Part shown: positions 1-7,879 of the stretch, piece after piece
Position numbering within the stretch: the stretch's first letter is position 1
How the letters are laid out: each line of letters opens with the position of its first letter
Origin: Chitinophagales bacterium
GTDB lineage: Bacteria > Bacteroidota > Bacteroidia > Chitinophagales > UBA10324
Length of the DNA stretch: 64,000 nt
NCBI GenBank assembly: GCA_025057275.1
Contig: JANWXQ010000095.1
Span: 20,692-84,691, forward strand
Direction: 5' to 3'
Position numbers and translations under genes: made by a program
Notes under the pieces: generated by a model
What the model saw: only the letters and a program-made list of their open reading frames with translations
The model's database searches: none
Told to the model about the DNA's origin: nothing

Positions 1-39
1 CAGCGGCCTACCAGGCGGCAAAAATCAAGGAAAGTTTTA

Positions 40-918
40 ATGCGTACGGCATTCGTTTTTCCCGGGCAGGGTGCACAGTTTCCGGGAATGGGCAAAGACC
101 TGTTTGAACAATCGGAACAGGCCGCCACGTTGTTTCGTCAGGCCGATGCCGTTCTTGGCTTTCCGTTAAGCCGGATCATGTTCGAGGGCAGCGAAGAAGA
201 CCTGCGGCAAACCAACGTTACGCAGCCGGCCATCTTTGTTCACTCTGTGGTCAAGGCCTGGACAGCAGGTGCGGATTTTTTACCGGATATGGTGGCGGGT
301 CATTCGCTAGGCGAATTTTCCGCCTTGGTAACTGCTGGCAGTCTCTCTTTTGATGAGGGCCTTTTGCTCGTAAAGCGGCGGGCAGAAGCCATGCAGACCG
401 CCTGTGAGGCAGTTCCTTCCACGATGGCCGCCATCATCGGCCTGCCTGACGAGAAGGTAGAGGCCATCTGCGCAGAAATCGAAGGCGTGGTGGTGCCGGC
501 CAACTACAATTGTCCGGGTCAGCTGGTCATCAGCGGAGAATTGGAAAGTGTACGCAAAGCATGCGAACGCCTTAAGGCTGCAGGCGCGAAGCGGGCCTTG
601 CTGTTGTCGGTCGGCGGAGCTTTTCACAGTCCGCTGATGGAGCCGGCCCGCAGGGAACTGGAAGCAGCGTTGATGACCGCCACCATTCATGCACCGCGAT
701 GCCCGGTTTATCAAAACGTGACGGCCCGTGCAGAAACGGATCCGCAGCGCATCAGAGAGAACCTCACCGCCCAGCTGACGGCACCGGTGCGCTGGACGCA
801 GTCGGTTCAGTCCATGATTGCCGATGGCGCGTTGCGGTTTGTGGAATGCGGTCCCGGCAACGTTTTGCAGGGGCTGATTCGTAAAATTGATCCATCCGTT
901 ACCACCAGTTCGTTGTAA
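40..918 (+). CDS. fabD: Malonyl-CoA:ACP transacylase (FabD), first of a tandem pair
   Basis: This 292-residue protein should move malonyl groups from CoA to acyl carrier protein in cytosolic fatty acid synthesis. Visible motifs are the PGQG oxyanion segment (residues 8-11), the nucleophile motif GHSLG with Ser89, an arginine at about 114 that would bind the malonyl carboxylate (VKRRAEAMQ), and GAFHSPLM with catalytic His196. The length is typical of FabD. The ATG at 40 overlaps a possible upstream stop codon (TAA, 38-40), which suggests an operon that begins outside the window. A diverged paralogue follows 34 bp downstream. All catalytic residues are present, so activity is expected. Which of the two copies is the housekeeping enzyme is not certain, but this one is closer to the canonical motifs. 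Confidence 0.95.
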   Translation: MRTAFVFPGQGAQFPGMGKDLFEQSEQAATLFRQADAVLGFPLSRIMFEGSEEDLRQTNVTQPAIFVHSVVKAWTAGADFLPDMVAGHSLGEFSALVTAGSLSFDEGLLLVKRRAEAMQTACEAVPSTMAAIIGLPDEKVEAICAEIEGVVVPANYNCPGQLVISGELESVRKACERLKAAGAKRALLLSVGGAFHSPLMEPARRELEAALMTATIHAPRCPVYQNVTARAETDPQRIRENLTAQLTAPVRWTQSVQSMIADGALRFVECGPGNVLQGLIRKIDPSVTTSSL

Positions 919-952
919 CCGGTTTTAATCCCTGACGTATAGCAAAACCATA

Positions 953-1837
953 ATGAAAGCATATCTGTATCCGGGCCAGGGTTTTCAGTACGTCGGTATG
1001 GGAAAAAGGCTGTACGACGAGCATCCGGCAGCGCGCGATCTGTTTGAATACGCCAACGAGCTGCTGGGCTTTCGCATCACCGACATCATGTTCCAGGGCC
1101 CGGAGGAAAAGCTTCTGGAAACCACTATAACCCAGAATGCCATTTTTCTGGTTTCATTGCTGCAGTCGCTGAAAGATGGTAGCCGGTTTCAGCCCGACTG
1201 CGTTGCCGGCCACAGCCTCGGGGAAACAACTGCCCTGGTGGCGTGCCAGGCGCTCAGTTTTGAGGATGGCCTTTTGCTGATGGCCGAGCGGTCGGTGGAA
1301 ATGGAAAAGGCTTTTCGTGCCAAACCGGCCAAAATGGTGGCTATTCTGGGTATGAGCGATGAGCAGGTCGTGATGTGCCTGCGTCAGGTGGAGGGGCTGG
1401 TAGTTCCGGCCAACTACAATTGCCCCGGCCAACTGGTGATTGCCGGTGAAAAAGAAGCGGTTGAAGAAGCGTGCGAAATTCTCCGCCAGCACGGGGCGCG
1501 CCGACTGGTAGAGCTTAAAGTAGGTGGGGCGGTGCATTCGCCGCTCATGCAGCCAGTGGCAGACTATCTGGAAAAGAAGTTGCGGACTATTGAATTTCGC
1601 CCACCCGTTTGCCCGATTTATCCCAACGTTACCGGAAAAGCCACTACGGATGTGGAGGAAATTCGAAACTGTCTGATCCTGCAGCAGGTGAAACCGCTGT
1701 TGTGGCAACCCACCATTGAAAACATGATTTACGACGGGGTTACGGAATTTGTGGATTGCGGTCCGCCTCACGTCATCAGCGGTATGGTGCGCCGCATCAA
1801 TGCCGAAGTAGCGGTTACCTCATCGGTATATGTCTGA
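953..1837 (+). CDS. Second malonyl-CoA:ACP transacylase-like protein (FabD paralogue)
   Basis: This 294-residue acyltransferase is collinear with the preceding FabD, offset by about one residue. It keeps PGQG (7-10), GHSLG with Ser88, an arginine at about 113 (AERSVEME) and the catalytic His195. It differs where GAFHSP becomes GAVHSP and GEFSA becomes GETTA. Both copies share an identical VVPANYNCPGQLVI stretch, also conserved in the DNA (about 493-530 and 1400-1440), so tandem duplication followed by divergence is the simplest origin. Changes near the active site could alter acyl specificity or ACP choice. That is inference, and the protein could equally be a redundant FabD. It sits in the same apparent operon as fabD and the downstream thioesterase. 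Confidence 0.88.
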   Translation: MKAYLYPGQGFQYVGMGKRLYDEHPAARDLFEYANELLGFRITDIMFQGPEEKLLETTITQNAIFLVSLLQSLKDGSRFQPDCVAGHSLGETTALVACQALSFEDGLLLMAERSVEMEKAFRAKPAKMVAILGMSDEQVVMCLRQVEGLVVPANYNCPGQLVIAGEKEAVEEACEILRQHGARRLVELKVGGAVHSPLMQPVADYLEKKLRTIEFRPPVCPIYPNVTGKATTDVEEIRNCLILQQVKPLLWQPTIENMIYDGVTEFVDCGPPHVISGMVRRINAEVAVTSSVYV

Positions 1838-1848
1838 ATGGGCTGATT

Positions 1849-2376
1849 ATGGCTTCTCCGGCAGATAGCGAAACCTGGATGACGTTGGTCGTGCAACCCA
1901 ACGATACCAACCCCCTGGGAACGCTGCATGGGGGGCGGTTGATGTACTGGATGGACGAATGTTCGGCCATTGCTGCCACCAAACACAGTCGTGCGGTGGT
2001 GGTTACCGTTTCGGTAGATGGTGTTTCCTTCAAGCATGCTATTGAACTGGGCAGCGTGGTTACCATTCGTGCCCGTGTAACGCGCACCTTCCGTACTTCC
2101 ATGGAGGTTTTTGTGGAAGTATGGTCGGAACACATTCCCCGAAATCTGCGCATGAAATGCAACGAGGCCTATTACACGTTTGTGGCCCTGGATGAAGCCA
2201 AACGTCCGCTGCCGGTACCTGACCTGCTGCCCACCACCGCTGAGGAACAGCGCCTGTACGATGGAGCCCTGCGACGCAGGCAGGTGCGCCTGATTCTTGC
2301 GGGTAAAATGAAAGCCGAAGATGCCAATGAATTAAAAGCGCTGTTTTTGCCGGAGAACAACACGGCAGAGCCGTAA
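1849..2376 (+). CDS. Hotdog-fold acyl-CoA thioesterase
   Basis: A 175-residue single-hotdog thioesterase of the YciA/BACH type, which hydrolyses acyl-CoA to free acid and CoA. The signature NPLGTLHGGRLMYWMDE (residues 21-37) carries the conserved Asn21 and Asp36 expected at the active site. The C-terminal 40 residues are charged and probably helical. The reading frame is open further upstream (from 1756), but that part overlaps the end of the FabD paralogue. The ATG at 1849, 11 bp after the preceding stop, fits the family start. The two fabD genes upstream suggest co-expression with fatty acid metabolism. The chain-length preference cannot be read from the sequence. Confidence 0.88.
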   Translation: MASPADSETWMTLVVQPNDTNPLGTLHGGRLMYWMDECSAIAATKHSRAVVVTVSVDGVSFKHAIELGSVVTIRARVTRTFRTSMEVFVEVWSEHIPRNLRMKCNEAYYTFVALDEAKRPLPVPDLLPTTAEEQRLYDGALRRRQVRLILAGKMKAEDANELKALFLPENNTAEP

Positions 2377-2396
2377 TGCGTTTCCGGACGTAACCG

Positions 2397-3161
2397 CTAG
2401 TAGTAAAAAGTAACGTGTTTTCTTCCTGAAGCCTGCGGTTGGAAAAACAGCCATCCCATTCGGAACAAATCCACACTTTGTTTAACTGCATCGTGAGCAC
2501 TTAGCATCTTCCAGGCTTGTTGCATATCTGCCGACCAGTTGATGTCGTCTACTACCAGAATGGCCCTGGGATCTAAATGGGGAAGCATCAGGTGATAATA
2601 GTCCAAGAGGCGTTCGCTGCGGTGATCACCATCCATGAACACCAGATCGGGAACGAACGATTGAAGCACTCCGGGAAGTACTTCGCTAAACGTTCCGTTG
2701 ATCATGTGAATGTTTTCTGTTTTCATCATCCGGAAGTGTTCCGATGCCAGAGCTGCAAGCTGTGGATTTCCCTCAACGGTAACGATGCGAATTCCGGAAC
2801 GGACTGCGGCCAGGTAGAGGGTGGTTAAGCCGAGTGAAGTACCCAGTTCCAGAACGCGTTCACAGCGATAGTGCAGGCACAGCCGAAACAACAGCCGGGC
2901 ATAGCGGGGAGGAAGTAAGCTGGTGCGCGCCACTTTGGCGACCGTCATTTTTCTTCCGGGGACGCGGCTGCCGGCACCCCAGCCCTCTGCTTCTATGGGC
3001 CGATGGTCGTTTAACAGCTGATGCCGGAGCTGCTCAATGGGTTCAAAGGCGTAAAAATGCCGGTCGTCGAAAATCTGGTGTCTGATGGCTGGCGGCCATG
3101 CTGAAGCCGATGACCTTTGGCAGATGCATCGAAACAAGTAGTCCAGGTAGCGAAACCACAT
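2397..3161 (-). CDS. Class I SAM-dependent O-methyltransferase-like protein
   Basis: A 254-residue Rossmann methyltransferase. The SAM motif VLELGTSLGLTTLYLA is followed by an acidic strand end (TVEGNPQ), LVFMDGDHR and LVVDDINWS, the layout of the catechol/caffeoyl-CoA O-methyltransferase-like group. The DGDHR and DDI aspartates would correspond to metal-ligand positions in that family. The frame is open to 3359. I chose the ATG at 3161 because a perfect TAAGTTTG promoter box (3179-3186, minus strand) would otherwise lie inside the gene. The gene is divergent from a secreted protein gene and convergent with the thioesterase, with a 20 bp gap. The substrate is unknown. Confidence 0.8.
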   Translation of the reverse strand: MWFRYLDYLFRCICQRSSASAWPPAIRHQIFDDRHFYAFEPIEQLRHQLLNDHRPIEAEGWGAGSRVPGRKMTVAKVARTSLLPPRYARLLFRLCLHYRCERVLELGTSLGLTTLYLAAVRSGIRIVTVEGNPQLAALASEHFRMMKTENIHMINGTFSEVLPGVLQSFVPDLVFMDGDHRSERLLDYYHLMLPHLDPRAILVVDDINWSADMQQAWKMLSAHDAVKQSVDLFRMGWLFFQPQASGRKHVTFYY

Positions 3162-3178
3162 GATCGCCTCAAAACAAT

Positions 3179-3186
3179 CAAACTTA
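3179..3186 (-). promoter_or_regulatory. TAnnTTTG -7 promoter element for the methyltransferase
   Basis: A perfect TAAGTTTG on the minus strand, with 17 nt between the box and the ATG at 3161. It matches the Bacteroidota -7 consensus and supports the shorter start of the methyltransferase. Confidence 0.6.
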
Positions 3187-3205
3187 GGCAATGGCTTCAA
3201 CCCAA

Positions 3206-3213
3206 TACCTTTG
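3206..3213 (+). promoter_or_regulatory. TAnnTTTG -7 promoter element for the secreted protein at 3238
   Basis: A perfect TACCTTTG, 24 nt before the ATG at 3238. It forms a divergent pair with the box at 3179-3186. It supports 3238 rather than 3160 as the start of the downstream gene. Confidence 0.6.
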
Positions 3214-3237
3214 CTGCGCTCCTTTCGAGGGTTGATC

Positions 3238-4197
3238 ATGATTTCCATCCAGTCCACAACGCACCTGCTTCTGGGCACCTGGTTTTTGTTTGCCCACCCA
3301 GCCGAAGCGAGAGGTTTGAGTTCGTATGCATTTTTCTCGCATGATTCCGATGATGACACGCTGCTGCTGAAAAGTTTTATGCCGGTTCAGCAGGGAGGGT
3401 TGGGTTGTTTTACCGGCTATTACCCCATTGCAGGAGGAGGCTATGTCAGCGGCAACAACAACTACGGCGATAAAGAAAAAGCCCAGTTTTTTTCCCTGAA
3501 GGCCATGGAAAAGGCTCCGCCTGCAATGCTTAACGGCGTGCTGGCGCGCATCGCCTACAAGACGGTGGCACAGGCCGATGCAACGGCCCGTATCCTCGTG
3601 TACCGGCCGGACAGCAGCGGGTTTTCTCCGGGTGAGCTGATGGGGGCCTCCGATCCGGTCCTATTGAGCGAACTCCCCACCGATGGGCAACTCAGCAGCT
3701 TTCTCTTTGGTCAGGGATTACCCCTAAACGGGGATTCTTTTTTTGTCAGTCTGGAATTACCCACCCAGGCCGGTGATACGTTGGTGCTGCAATCCACAAA
3801 CGACCTGTGCCGGCAACAGCCCCACTGGTCATGGGAACGCTGGGCTGACGGCACCTGGCATTCCTTGTTGAACTCATGGATGTTGGATATTGACCTGGCC
3901 TTGTTTCCGTTCGGAATGTTTAACCCGTTGATCGGAATGGAAGAAGCTGGTCTGTCTGTAGCGTTCCATGTCAGCTACCTGCCTGCCGCTGCTGCCGCCT
4001 TCGTTCACCTACAGCAACCCGAACCCAACGCTGAGGTTTGCGTTTTGGATGCTGCGGGTCGGTCAGTAGTGCCTGAACAAAGGCTAACCGGTCCGCTTCA
4101 TGTCATAGATTGCCGAGCACTGCCGAACGGACTTTACCTGGTTAGGTTACGCAGTGCCGCCAGTCAGCAATGCCGCCCGTTAGTCATTCTGCGCTGA
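3238..4197 (+). CDS. Secreted protein of unknown function with a degenerate T9SS sorting domain
   Basis: A 319-residue protein. It starts with a probable signal peptide (MISIQSTTHLLLGTWFLFAH, then PAEARG). The last 70 or so residues (VHLQQPEPNAEVCVLDAAGR ... LPNGLYLVRLRS) resemble the type A T9SS C-terminal domain, including the 'G-Y-L-V-R' end strand. The usual 'PNPA' opening is absent, so the domain is degenerate. The middle part matches no family I recognise. The ATG at 3238 is preferred because it gives a signal peptide and lies 24 nt after a perfect promoter box. The next gene is also a T9SS-type secreted protein. Confidence 0.65.
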   Translation: MISIQSTTHLLLGTWFLFAHPAEARGLSSYAFFSHDSDDDTLLLKSFMPVQQGGLGCFTGYYPIAGGGYVSGNNNYGDKEKAQFFSLKAMEKAPPAMLNGVLARIAYKTVAQADATARILVYRPDSSGFSPGELMGASDPVLLSELPTDGQLSSFLFGQGLPLNGDSFFVSLELPTQAGDTLVLQSTNDLCRQQPHWSWERWADGTWHSLLNSWMLDIDLALFPFGMFNPLIGMEEAGLSVAFHVSYLPAAAAAFVHLQQPEPNAEVCVLDAAGRSVVPEQRLTGPLHVIDCRALPNGLYLVRLRSAASQQCRPLVILR

Positions 4198-4269
4198 TGG
4201 AAATTTTGGATGCTTTGTTTGCTGATTTCTACGCTTTTCCTACATTAGCTCACCTAACCGAAAAAAATC

Positions 4270-5577
4270 ATGAAGAAATTTACTCTGCTCCTTGTTGCAG
4301 CATGGATGGTTTACGACGTTGGCTTTTCCCAGCAGGCTATGGCGCCGGTAGGTATGCCGCTGCACCGTTTGCCGCAAGTGAAATCCAGTAAGGAACAGTT
4401 GTTCCGGGAATACAGAGAACGCTTTCATTCTCCTGTTCGGGACGTCAACTGGTGGCTTTGCTATGCCTTTGACATGGATAGCCTGAACGGCTTTACGGCA
4501 TCGTTAAGCGGTAATTATTTGTTTAGCGACAGCAATGTGCTCGTCAATTTTGGTGATGGTTACGGCGGAACGATTGAAGGGAATCCCTGGGTACACATGC
4601 TGGGTGATGTGCACGACCCCTTGGCCTTTGCCTTTTACGAAATCAGCGACGTCACGCTAACCAGCTCCGATCCTTATTATGTGGACAGCGGAGGCATTGT
4701 CATCGCATATTACCGAAATACCGATGCGTCCGTAGTGGACACCCTGCTGGTGTATTTCTTTGAAAGTCCGGTGGGGGGCAGCAACCTGCCGCTCTACTAT
4801 TACAGCGGCAGCTTTTTCCAGCAGAACTACGGCGTTGATACCGTTTACGTTCCTTTCATTAAATACAACAAGTCGGCACACCGGCCTTCAGCAGGCAGCG
4901 CACTAAAAACGGTGAAGGTTCCGTTGTATGAAGAAGACTCCAGCTCGTTTTTCTTTTTCAAACTTTTTGACTTAAATGACCTGTTTGTTCCCGCCGACCG
5001 TAAAGTGGTAATGGCCGTTGCCTTTAAGCCCGGCTACTCGTATACAGCTTTTCAGAACATTGCCAACCAATACAATTATGTAATTTTTGCTTCATACGAA
5101 GAAAACGGCCCCCAAACCTACCAGACCTATATTCCGCAGGAATACAATGTGTCCAGCATCATTACCACCTCGGTGCGTTACGGCATAGACCCGTACGGGT
5201 ACAACGGGTTGTATGTGCCATCGTATGCTTTTTATGATACCTATGGTTTTGAACGGCATCTGATTCTGTACAATGTAACCGACGAAGTAACCGGCATTGC
5301 CGATGCTTTTGACGGAGCATTAGCCGACATGCGATTGATACCCAATCCGGCATCCGGATCTACCGAATTGTATTACACCCTGCAGCATCCGGCCGCTATG
5401 CGTCTGGAGATCAGCGACGTTACGGGCCGTGTGCTGCATCAGGAAATACCAGGAACGATGGGTAAAGGCATCCAGCGCCATAATCTGTCGGTCAGTCGTT
5501 TTCCGGCCGGCATGTACTGGATCAGCCTGTATGCCGACGGCCAGCGCACGACCTTGCCGCTGGTAGTTAATCCCTGA
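4270..5577 (+). CDS. T9SS type A sorting-domain secreted protein, function unknown
   Basis: A 435-residue protein with a clear signal peptide (MKKFTLLLVAAWMVYDVGFS, then QQ) and a canonical T9SS type A sorting domain at the C-terminus. That domain includes LIPNPASGSTELYYTL, 'VTGRVL', 'FPAGMYWISLYADG' and the terminal LPLVVNP. The central 330 residues are rich in Tyr, Ser and Asp with no motif I recognise. The protein should cross the inner membrane by Sec and be exported to the cell surface by the T9SS. A 7-of-8 promoter box (TACATTAG, 4241-4248) lies 21 nt upstream. The gene is convergent with ilvE. Confidence 0.8.
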   Translation: MKKFTLLLVAAWMVYDVGFSQQAMAPVGMPLHRLPQVKSSKEQLFREYRERFHSPVRDVNWWLCYAFDMDSLNGFTASLSGNYLFSDSNVLVNFGDGYGGTIEGNPWVHMLGDVHDPLAFAFYEISDVTLTSSDPYYVDSGGIVIAYYRNTDASVVDTLLVYFFESPVGGSNLPLYYYSGSFFQQNYGVDTVYVPFIKYNKSAHRPSAGSALKTVKVPLYEEDSSSFFFFKLFDLNDLFVPADRKVVMAVAFKPGYSYTAFQNIANQYNYVIFASYEENGPQTYQTYIPQEYNVSSIITTSVRYGIDPYGYNGLYVPSYAFYDTYGFERHLILYNVTDEVTGIADAFDGALADMRLIPNPASGSTELYYTLQHPAAMRLEISDVTGRVLHQEIPGTMGKGIQRHNLSVSRFPAGMYWISLYADGQRTTLPLVVNP

Positions 5578-5586
5578 GCTGCTGCT

Positions 5587-6675
5587 TTAATTCAGGACGG
5601 CAGCCACCAGCTTGCTTTGAACCGGAACCCGCCAGCCATAAGGATCTGGGCGGGTTCCGTATTTTATGCCGTCCAATTCGGCTTTTAATTGTTTCCACCA
5701 GGAGCGTTCCTCCACAGGAGGCAACTGCACCGTGTTCTGCCGGTGGCGGATTTCGGAAATGGCCACCACGCTGGCTGCCGTGCCAGTGCCAAAGGCGTCC
5801 TGCAGCCGACCTTCACGGCCGGCCTGAATCAATTCGTTGATATCAATTTTTCGCTCTTCTACCCGAATGCCTTTGTCCTTCAGCAAGGTAATCAGCGAGT
5901 CGCGGGTGACGCCCTCCAGAATAGTGCCGTCCAGTTCGGGTGTCAGAACGGTTTCGTCGATGACAAAGAACACATTCATGGTACCGATTTCCTGCACGTA
6001 CCGGCGTTCGATGCCATCGAGCCAGAGCACCTGATCGTAGCCTTGTTGCAGGGCTTCCCGCAGCGGCAGCATGGTGGCTCCGTAGTTGCCGGCGGCCTTG
6101 GCATAACCGACGCCTCCGGGAAAAGCCCGCACATAGTGTTCCATTGTAAGCACCTTAACCGGACGCGAGTAATACAATCCTGCCGGTGAGGTAATGATGA
6201 TGAACTTAAAAAATTCCGTTGGCCGGATGCCGATAAACCGGTCGGTGGCAAACATGAAGGGGCGCACGTACAGCGAAGCGCCTTCCTGCTGGGGAATCCA
6301 GCGTCGGTCCAGCCAGATCAACTCGTTCAAAGCATCGTGCCAGAGCGCTTCCGGAACTGTAGGCATGCCCATGCGTTCTGCCGATAGGTTAAAGCGCAGA
6401 CGGTTCATTTCCGGTCGAAACAGCAGGGGAGTGCCATCGGGTCCGCGAAAGGCCTTCATGCCCTCAAAAATGATCTGACCATAATGCAGGGCAGAAGAAG
6501 CGGGACTAAACGGTAGGTTGCCGAACGGAATAATGTGACAATCCACCCAGCGGCCGTGCCGCCATTCGGCAACAAACATGTGGTCGCTGTACCATTTGCC
6601 AAACTGCAACTGATTGAAATCCACTTCGTGCAAATGGCTGACCTCGGTACGTTCAATATGAATGGGAAATTTCAT
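5587..6675 (-). CDS. ilvE: Branched-chain amino acid aminotransferase
   Basis: A 362-residue fold-type IV PLP aminotransferase catalysing the last step of Val, Leu and Ile synthesis, or the first step of their breakdown. The PLP lysine lies in PGGVGYAKAAGNYG (about Lys193). The cofactor glutamate is in YVQEIGTMNVFFV, and the phosphate-binding segment is FGTGTAASVV. The long form and HYGQIIFEGMKAFRG motif are those of the eukaryote/Bacteroidota-type BCAT (about 350-360 residues) rather than the 300-residue E. coli type. A near-consensus promoter box (TACTTTAG, minus strand, 6691-6698) lies 15 nt before the start. The gene is divergent from the unknown gene at 6743. Confidence 0.93.
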   Translation of the reverse strand: MKFPIHIERTEVSHLHEVDFNQLQFGKWYSDHMFVAEWRHGRWVDCHIIPFGNLPFSPASSALHYGQIIFEGMKAFRGPDGTPLLFRPEMNRLRFNLSAERMGMPTVPEALWHDALNELIWLDRRWIPQQEGASLYVRPFMFATDRFIGIRPTEFFKFIIITSPAGLYYSRPVKVLTMEHYVRAFPGGVGYAKAAGNYGATMLPLREALQQGYDQVLWLDGIERRYVQEIGTMNVFFVIDETVLTPELDGTILEGVTRDSLITLLKDKGIRVEERKIDINELIQAGREGRLQDAFGTGTAASVVAISEIRHRQNTVQLPPVEERSWWKQLKAELDGIKYGTRPDPYGWRVPVQSKLVAAVLN

Positions 6676-6726
6676 GCAATGGGAGTAAGGCTAAAGTAGG
6701 AAACCTTTTTCAGGCAAGCGGCCTGT

Positions 6727-6734
6727 TATCTTTG
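6727..6734 (+). promoter_or_regulatory. TAnnTTTG -7 promoter element, 8 nt from the start codon
   Basis: A perfect TATCTTTG with only 8 nt before the ATG at 6743. With a start point a few nt past the box, the transcript would be nearly leaderless. The same 8-nt spacing recurs before mrp and miaB. Confidence 0.6.
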
Positions 6735-6742
6735 AGGCCTGC

Positions 6743-7222
6743 ATGAAGCCGCTCTTCCCTGAACCCTGGCCGCTTTTTTCTCCCGGCAAAGTTTTCATGG
6801 TTCAGGAATCGGAGCCGACGCTGCTGCAAAGATTGATGCCTGGTGAAGGGCCACTGCAACTGGCCATTTTGCTTGCCATCCCAAAAGGGCAGCAGTTGCC
6901 GGAAGAAGACCGCAACCTGTTAATCAAGACGGTGGAATGGAAAGAAGTGGCAGTAAGTGCCGCTTCCGTGCTGGTAGTAGGTATACCGTTAACAGGCGTG
7001 CGCTTTCCTACGCTTCAGCGACAGGTTCAGGCACCGCGGTGGCTGGCTTTTGGCCTCAGCCCGCTTCAGCTCGGGCTTCAGGTGCACACTCCCGGCCAGG
7101 CGCCCATTGTTTTTCGGGGAATTAAAATGGCGTTCAGCCCATCGCTGAAAGAGCTGCGTGCCCATGATCAACTGAAACGAACGTTTTTCTGGCAATGCCT
7201 GAAGCCCCTTATGCAAAGCTGA
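6743..7222 (+). CDS. Conserved-looking protein of unknown function
   Basis: A 159-residue soluble protein with no signal peptide or membrane segment. I do not recognise the family. It is rich in Pro, Leu and Gln, with hydrophobic strands (QLAILLAIPKG, VSAASVLVVGIPL). Two things support it as a real gene: a perfect promoter box 8 nt before the ATG, and a 28-bp overlap of its end with the rdgB start, which implies co-transcription and possibly translational coupling. No function can be assigned. The neighbour rdgB hints only loosely at nucleotide metabolism or DNA maintenance. Confidence 0.7.
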   Translation: MKPLFPEPWPLFSPGKVFMVQESEPTLLQRLMPGEGPLQLAILLAIPKGQQLPEEDRNLLIKTVEWKEVAVSAASVLVVGIPLTGVRFPTLQRQVQAPRWLAFGLSPLQLGLQVHTPGQAPIVFRGIKMAFSPSLKELRAHDQLKRTFFWQCLKPLMQS

Positions 7223-7791
7223 ACCTTGTTTTTGCCAGCCGCAACCCGCATAAGCTTGCCGAATACCGCCTGATGGCTCCCGAGTGGCTGCATCTTCGGG
7301 CGTTGGAAAAAACAAATGCAGATATTCCGGAACCACATCATTCACTGGAAGAAAATGCCCTGGCCAAGGCTCGATTGGTGTACAATCTGATTGGGGCTGA
7401 TTGTTTTGCAGACGATAGCGGCCTGGAAGTAGAAGCACTGGGAGGTGCACCCGGATATCTTTCAGCGCGTTATGCAGGAGACCATGCCACGGATCAGGAG
7501 AATTTGGATCGGCTGCTTCGGGAATTAGGACCAAATCCCAACCGCCGTGCCCGTTTTCGCACGGTTATCGCGCTGATTTGGAAGGGCAGAGAATATCAGT
7601 TTACCGGCATCCTCCCGGGATCCATTGCGCTGCGCCCTGCTGGCAGCCAGGGCTTCGGATACGATCCGGTTTTTATTCCGGAAGGACATAGTCGCACCCT
7701 TGCGCAGATGACGGTGGCAGAAAAAAATGCGCTAAGCCATCGCAGGCTATGTTTTGATCAGATGGTCATGGCTTTGCGGCAGCTGGCCTGA
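7195..7791 (+). CDS. rdgB: XTP/dITP diphosphatase (non-canonical purine NTP pyrophosphatase)
   Basis: A 198-residue Ham1/RdgB family enzyme. It hydrolyses dITP, XTP and related nucleotides to monophosphates and so keeps deaminated purines out of DNA and RNA. The family motifs are LVFASRNPHKLAEY near the N-terminus, the catalytic DDSGLEVEALGGAPG segment with SARYAG, and GFGYDPVFIPEG. The length is typical. The ATG at 7195 lies inside the previous gene (28-bp overlap), and no later start keeps the FASRNPHK motif, so the overlap looks real. The gap after the gene (7792-7879) holds no terminator that I can see. Confidence 0.93.
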   Translation: MPEAPYAKLNLVFASRNPHKLAEYRLMAPEWLHLRALEKTNADIPEPHHSLEENALAKARLVYNLIGADCFADDSGLEVEALGGAPGYLSARYAGDHATDQENLDRLLRELGPNPNRRARFRTVIALIWKGREYQFTGILPGSIALRPAGSQGFGYDPVFIPEGHSRTLAQMTVAEKNALSHRRLCFDQMVMALRQLA

Positions 7792-7879
7792 AGCGTTACA
7801 ACATTTTTAGTATACTACCGGTTACTAAGGGATGAAAGTGGTTTCTCCTGGCCGTTTCATTCGCCTAATTTAGCACCGG

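Noticed and set aside
1..39. Possible 3' end of an upstream gene
   Set aside because: A TAA at 38-40 overlapping the fabD ATG suits an operon, but 12 codons cannot identify a gene, and another frame also reads through.
1154..1771. 205-residue antisense frame across the second fabD
   Set aside because: Full antisense overlap with a well-supported gene; His/Gln/Arg-rich sequence typical of antisense shadows.
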